Assembly: GCA_903873565.1 (NCBI GenBank)
Contig: CAIQOY010000105.1
Location: 1 to 6,655, forward strand
Direction of reading: 5' to 3'
DNA: 6,655 nucleotides
Origin: an uncultured Actinomycetes bacterium
Lineage (GTDB): Bacteria > Actinomycetota > Thermoleophilia > Gaiellales > F1-60-MAGs149
A program made the translations under genes and the position numbers. The notes beneath the pieces were generated by a model. It saw only the letters and a list, made by a program, of their open reading frames with translations. It did no database searches and had not been told where the DNA came from. Positions 4,629-6,655 of this stretch are shown here, in pieces. The first letter of the stretch is position 1. The number at the start of each line of letters is the position of its first letter.

Positions 4629-6655
4629 GTGAACCAGGTCTCCGATCCGCCGCTGCACCGCCAACTCGGCCTGACGGACGACGAGTACACGCAGATCGCC
4701 GCGCTGATGGGGCGCGACCCGAACCACTTCGAGCTGGCGGTCTTCTCGCTGCTCTGGAGCGAGCACTGCGGGTACAAGCACTCGCGGATGGTGCTGCGCC
4801 GGCTGCCCACCGACGGGCCGGCCGTGCTGCAGGGCCCGGGTGAGAACGCGGGCGTCGTCGACGTCGGCGACGGGCTCGGCGCCGCGTTCAAGGTCGAGAG
4901 CCACAACCACCCCTCGGCGGTCGAGCCCTTCCAGGGCGCGGCCACGGGCGTGGGCGGCATCCTGCGCGACGTCTTCGCGATGGGCGCGCGCCCGATCGCG
5001 ATCCTCGACTCGCTGCGCTTCGGCGATCCGGCGACGGAGCGGACGCGACGGCTGTTCGACGGCGCGGTGCGCGGCATCGGCCACTACGGCAACTGCGTCG
5101 GCGTCGCCAACATCGGCGGCGAGGTGCGCTTCGACCCCGGCTACGAGCAGTCGTGCCTCGTCAACGCGATGTGCATCGGCGTGCTGCGCGCCGAGGACCT
5201 CAAGAGCGCGACCGCGGCCGGCACGGGCAACCTGATCGTGCTGTTCGGGGCGCGGACGGGCCGCGACGGCATCGGCGGCGCCTCCGTCCTCGCCTCGCAG
5301 GACATCGACGCGGGCGGCGACGACAAGCGCCCGACCGTCCAGATCGGCGACCCGTACATGGAGAAGCGCCTGATCGAGGCCTCGTTGGAGCTGATCAAGA
5401 GCGACGTGCTCGTGGGCCTGCAGGACCTCGGCGCCGCGGGCCTCGCCTCGTCCGCCTCGGAGATGGCCTCGCGCGGGCCGGTCGGCGTGCGCCTCGACCT
5501 CGCGAAGGTGCCGCTGCGCGAGGCCGACATGGAGCCCTTCGAGATCATGATCTCGGAGTCGCAGGAGCGGATGCTCGCCTGCGTCGAGCCGTCGCAGCTG
5601 GCCGCGGTGCAGGATCTGTGCGCCCGCTGGGAGCTGCAGTGCTCGGTGATCGGCGAGGTGATCGAGGGCGACCACCTGGTCTGCACCTTCGGCGACGAGG
5701 TGGTGGGCGACATCCCCGTCTCCGCGCTCGTCGACGACTGCCCGCGCTACGCGCTCGACCCCGTGCGCCCCGCGCGCCTCGCCGACGATCCGCTCGACCC
5801 GGCCGCGCTCGACCCGGCCCCGGACCCGGTCGACGCCCTCAAGCGCCTGCTCGCCGCGCCCAACGTGGCCTCGAAGGCCGCCGTCTACCAGCAGTACGAC
5901 CAGCTCGTCGGCGGGGGCGGCGTGATCCGCCCCGGCGCCGACGCCGGCGTCGTGCGGCTGCCGGGCTCGCAGCGCGCGGTCGCGGCCGCCCTCGACGGCT
6001 CGGGCCGGCGGACCTGGCTCGACCCGCGCCGCGGCGGCCGCCAGGCCGTCGCCGAGGCGGCCCGCAACGTGGCCTGCACGGGCGCGCGGCCGCTCGCGAT
6101 CACCAACTGCCTCAACTTCGGCAACCCGGAGAAGGGCGAGACGCCGTACATGCTGGTCGAGGCCGTCGAGGGCATGGCCGAGGCCTGCGAGGCGCTCGGC
6201 ACCCCCGTCGTCTCCGGCAACGTCTCGCTCTACAACGAGCACGCCGGCGGCCCGATCCCGCCGACCCCGATCGTGGGCTGCGTCGGCCTGATCGACGACG
6301 CCGCGCACGCGGTCGGCGCGGCGCCGAAGGACGGCGCGGCGATCGTGCTGCTCGGCGACAGCGCGCCGGCCGTGGACGGCTCCGAGTACCAGGCCGTCGT
6401 GTTCGGCGCGGTCGCGGGCCGGATCCCCGACGTCGACCTGGCCGCCGAGGCGGCGCTGCTCGGCGTCCTCCACGACGCCGCGGCGCAGGGCCTGATGCAG
6501 GCCGCCCACGACGTCGCCGAGGGCGGCCTCGCCGTCTGCGCCGCCGAGCTCGCGATCGCGGGCCGCGTCGGCATCGACGTGGAGCTGCCGACGCTCGGGG
6601 CCCGCGACGACATCACGCTGTTCGGGGAGCCGGGCGGCGGGCTCGTGCTCGCCGC
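4629..6655 (+). CDS. purL: FGAM synthase large subunit PurL (small type), 3' end missing
   Basis: PurL is the ATP-dependent synthetase subunit that converts FGAR to FGAM using ammonia delivered by PurQ, in complex with PurS. The frame is open for 675 codons and runs off the right edge; small-type PurLs are usually about 720-780 residues, so most of the gene is here. It begins VNQVSDPPLHRQLGLTDDEY, a normal PurL N-terminus, with GTG at 4629 as start. Conserved blocks are LLWSEHCGYKHSR (residues 41-53), SHNHPSAVEPFQGAATGVGG (91-110, with His92), LQDLGAAGLASS (264-275), ITNCLNFGNPEK (491-502), VSGNVSLYNE (528-537) and AHDVAEGG (626-633). They cover both AIRS/FGAM-synthase-like halves, joined by a Pro/Asp-rich linker near residues 385-405. 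There is no frameshift. The size fits a PurS/PurQ-dependent enzyme, not the 1,300-residue fused form. No ribosome binding site is seen, and a -10-like TAGTGT lies 10 nt upstream. Confidence 0.97.
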   Translation, partial: MNQVSDPPLHRQLGLTDDEYTQIAALMGRDPNHFELAVFSLLWSEHCGYKHSRMVLRRLPTDGPAVLQGPGENAGVVDVGDGLGAAFKVESHNHPSAVEPFQGAATGVGGILRDVFAMGARPIAILDSLRFGDPATERTRRLFDGAVRGIGHYGNCVGVANIGGEVRFDPGYEQSCLVNAMCIGVLRAEDLKSATAAGTGNLIVLFGARTGRDGIGGASVLASQDIDAGGDDKRPTVQIGDPYMEKRLIEASLELIKSDVLVGLQDLGAAGLASSASEMASRGPVGVRLDLAKVPLREADMEPFEIMISESQERMLACVEPSQLAAVQDLCARWELQCSVIGEVIEGDHLVCTFGDEVVGDIPVSALVDDCPRYALDPVRPARLADDPLDPAALDPAPDPVDALKRLLAAPNVASKAAVYQQYDQLVGGGGVIRPGADAGVVRLPGSQRAVAAALDGSGRRTWLDPRRGGRQAVAEAARNVACTGARPLAITNCLNFGNPEKGETPYMLVEAVEGMAEACEALGTPVVSGNVSLYNEHAGGPIPPTPIVGCVGLIDDAAHAVGAAPKDGAAIVLLGDSAPAVDGSEYQAVVFGAVAGRIPDVDLAAEAALLGVLHDAAAQGLMQAAHDVAEGGLAVCAAELAIAGRVGIDVELPTLGARDDITLFGEPGGGLVLA

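Noticed and set aside
4333..4632. 99-codon + strand frame over the small gene and the purL promoter region.
   Set aside because: Its third codon positions are not favoured for G/C as in real genes here. The opposite strand has the coding signature, and the frame ends at the TGA overlapping the purL start.
5793..5819. Direct repeat CTCGACCCGGCC (two copies, 15 nt apart) in purL.
   Set aside because: It encodes LDPA twice in a Pro/Asp-rich linker between the two PurL halves; in-frame linker repeats of this kind are common and need no further explanation.
4503..6509. A very long open frame on the - strand opposite purL (776 codons if continued to 4179).
   Set aside because: It is the G+C-rich antisense shadow of purL: the peptide is an Arg/Ala/Gly/Asp/His-rich string with no recognisable domain, whereas the + strand gives a textbook PurL. 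Only its last 107 codons, outside purL, look real and are annotated separately.

Overview
This is a very G+C-rich stretch (roughly three-quarters G+C by eye, with almost every third codon position G or C) that carries de novo purine biosynthesis genes. Start codons are mixed (GTG, TTG, ATG), genes are tightly packed, and there is an actinobacterial-type PAC2-family protein. Together these point to a high-GC actinobacterium, possibly of the Thermoleophilia/Solirubrobacterales type. The lineage is an inference from composition and protein style; no rRNA or other marker is present to settle it.

Left block (1-1674, + strand): the 3' part of purC (SAICAR synthase, cut by the window edge), then purS and purQ. 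They overlap each other (purC/purS by 4 nt, purS/purQ by 8 nt), so they look like one translationally coupled unit. Next (1718-3248, + strand), after a 43-nt gap with a good Shine-Dalgarno, come a Rieske-type [2Fe-2S] ferredoxin and an FAD/NAD(P)H-dependent ferredoxin reductase 7 nt behind it. These form a two-gene electron-transfer pair with no terminal oxygenase in view.

Middle block (3249-4502, - strand): a PAC2-family protein with a strongly acidic C-terminal stretch, preceded on the same strand by an unrecognised 107-residue protein. The reductase gene and the PAC2 gene converge with no bases between their stop codons, which share a perfect 14-bp palindrome.

Right block (4503-6655): a 126-nt divergent promoter region with a G-run repeat of about 10 bp (a G-quadruplex-type pattern) and a TAGTGT -10-like element. 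It leads into purL (+ strand), which runs off the right edge after 675 codons. PurS, PurQ and the small-type PurL are the three subunits of formylglycinamidine ribonucleotide (FGAM) synthase. Here purL is separated from purSQ by four other genes and probably has its own promoter.

No tRNA, rRNA, CRISPR array, insertion sequence or phage gene was seen. The window is mostly ordinary housekeeping sequence, and I do not see a convincing new system. The best leads are the purL upstream region, the small unknown gene and the placement of the redox pair.
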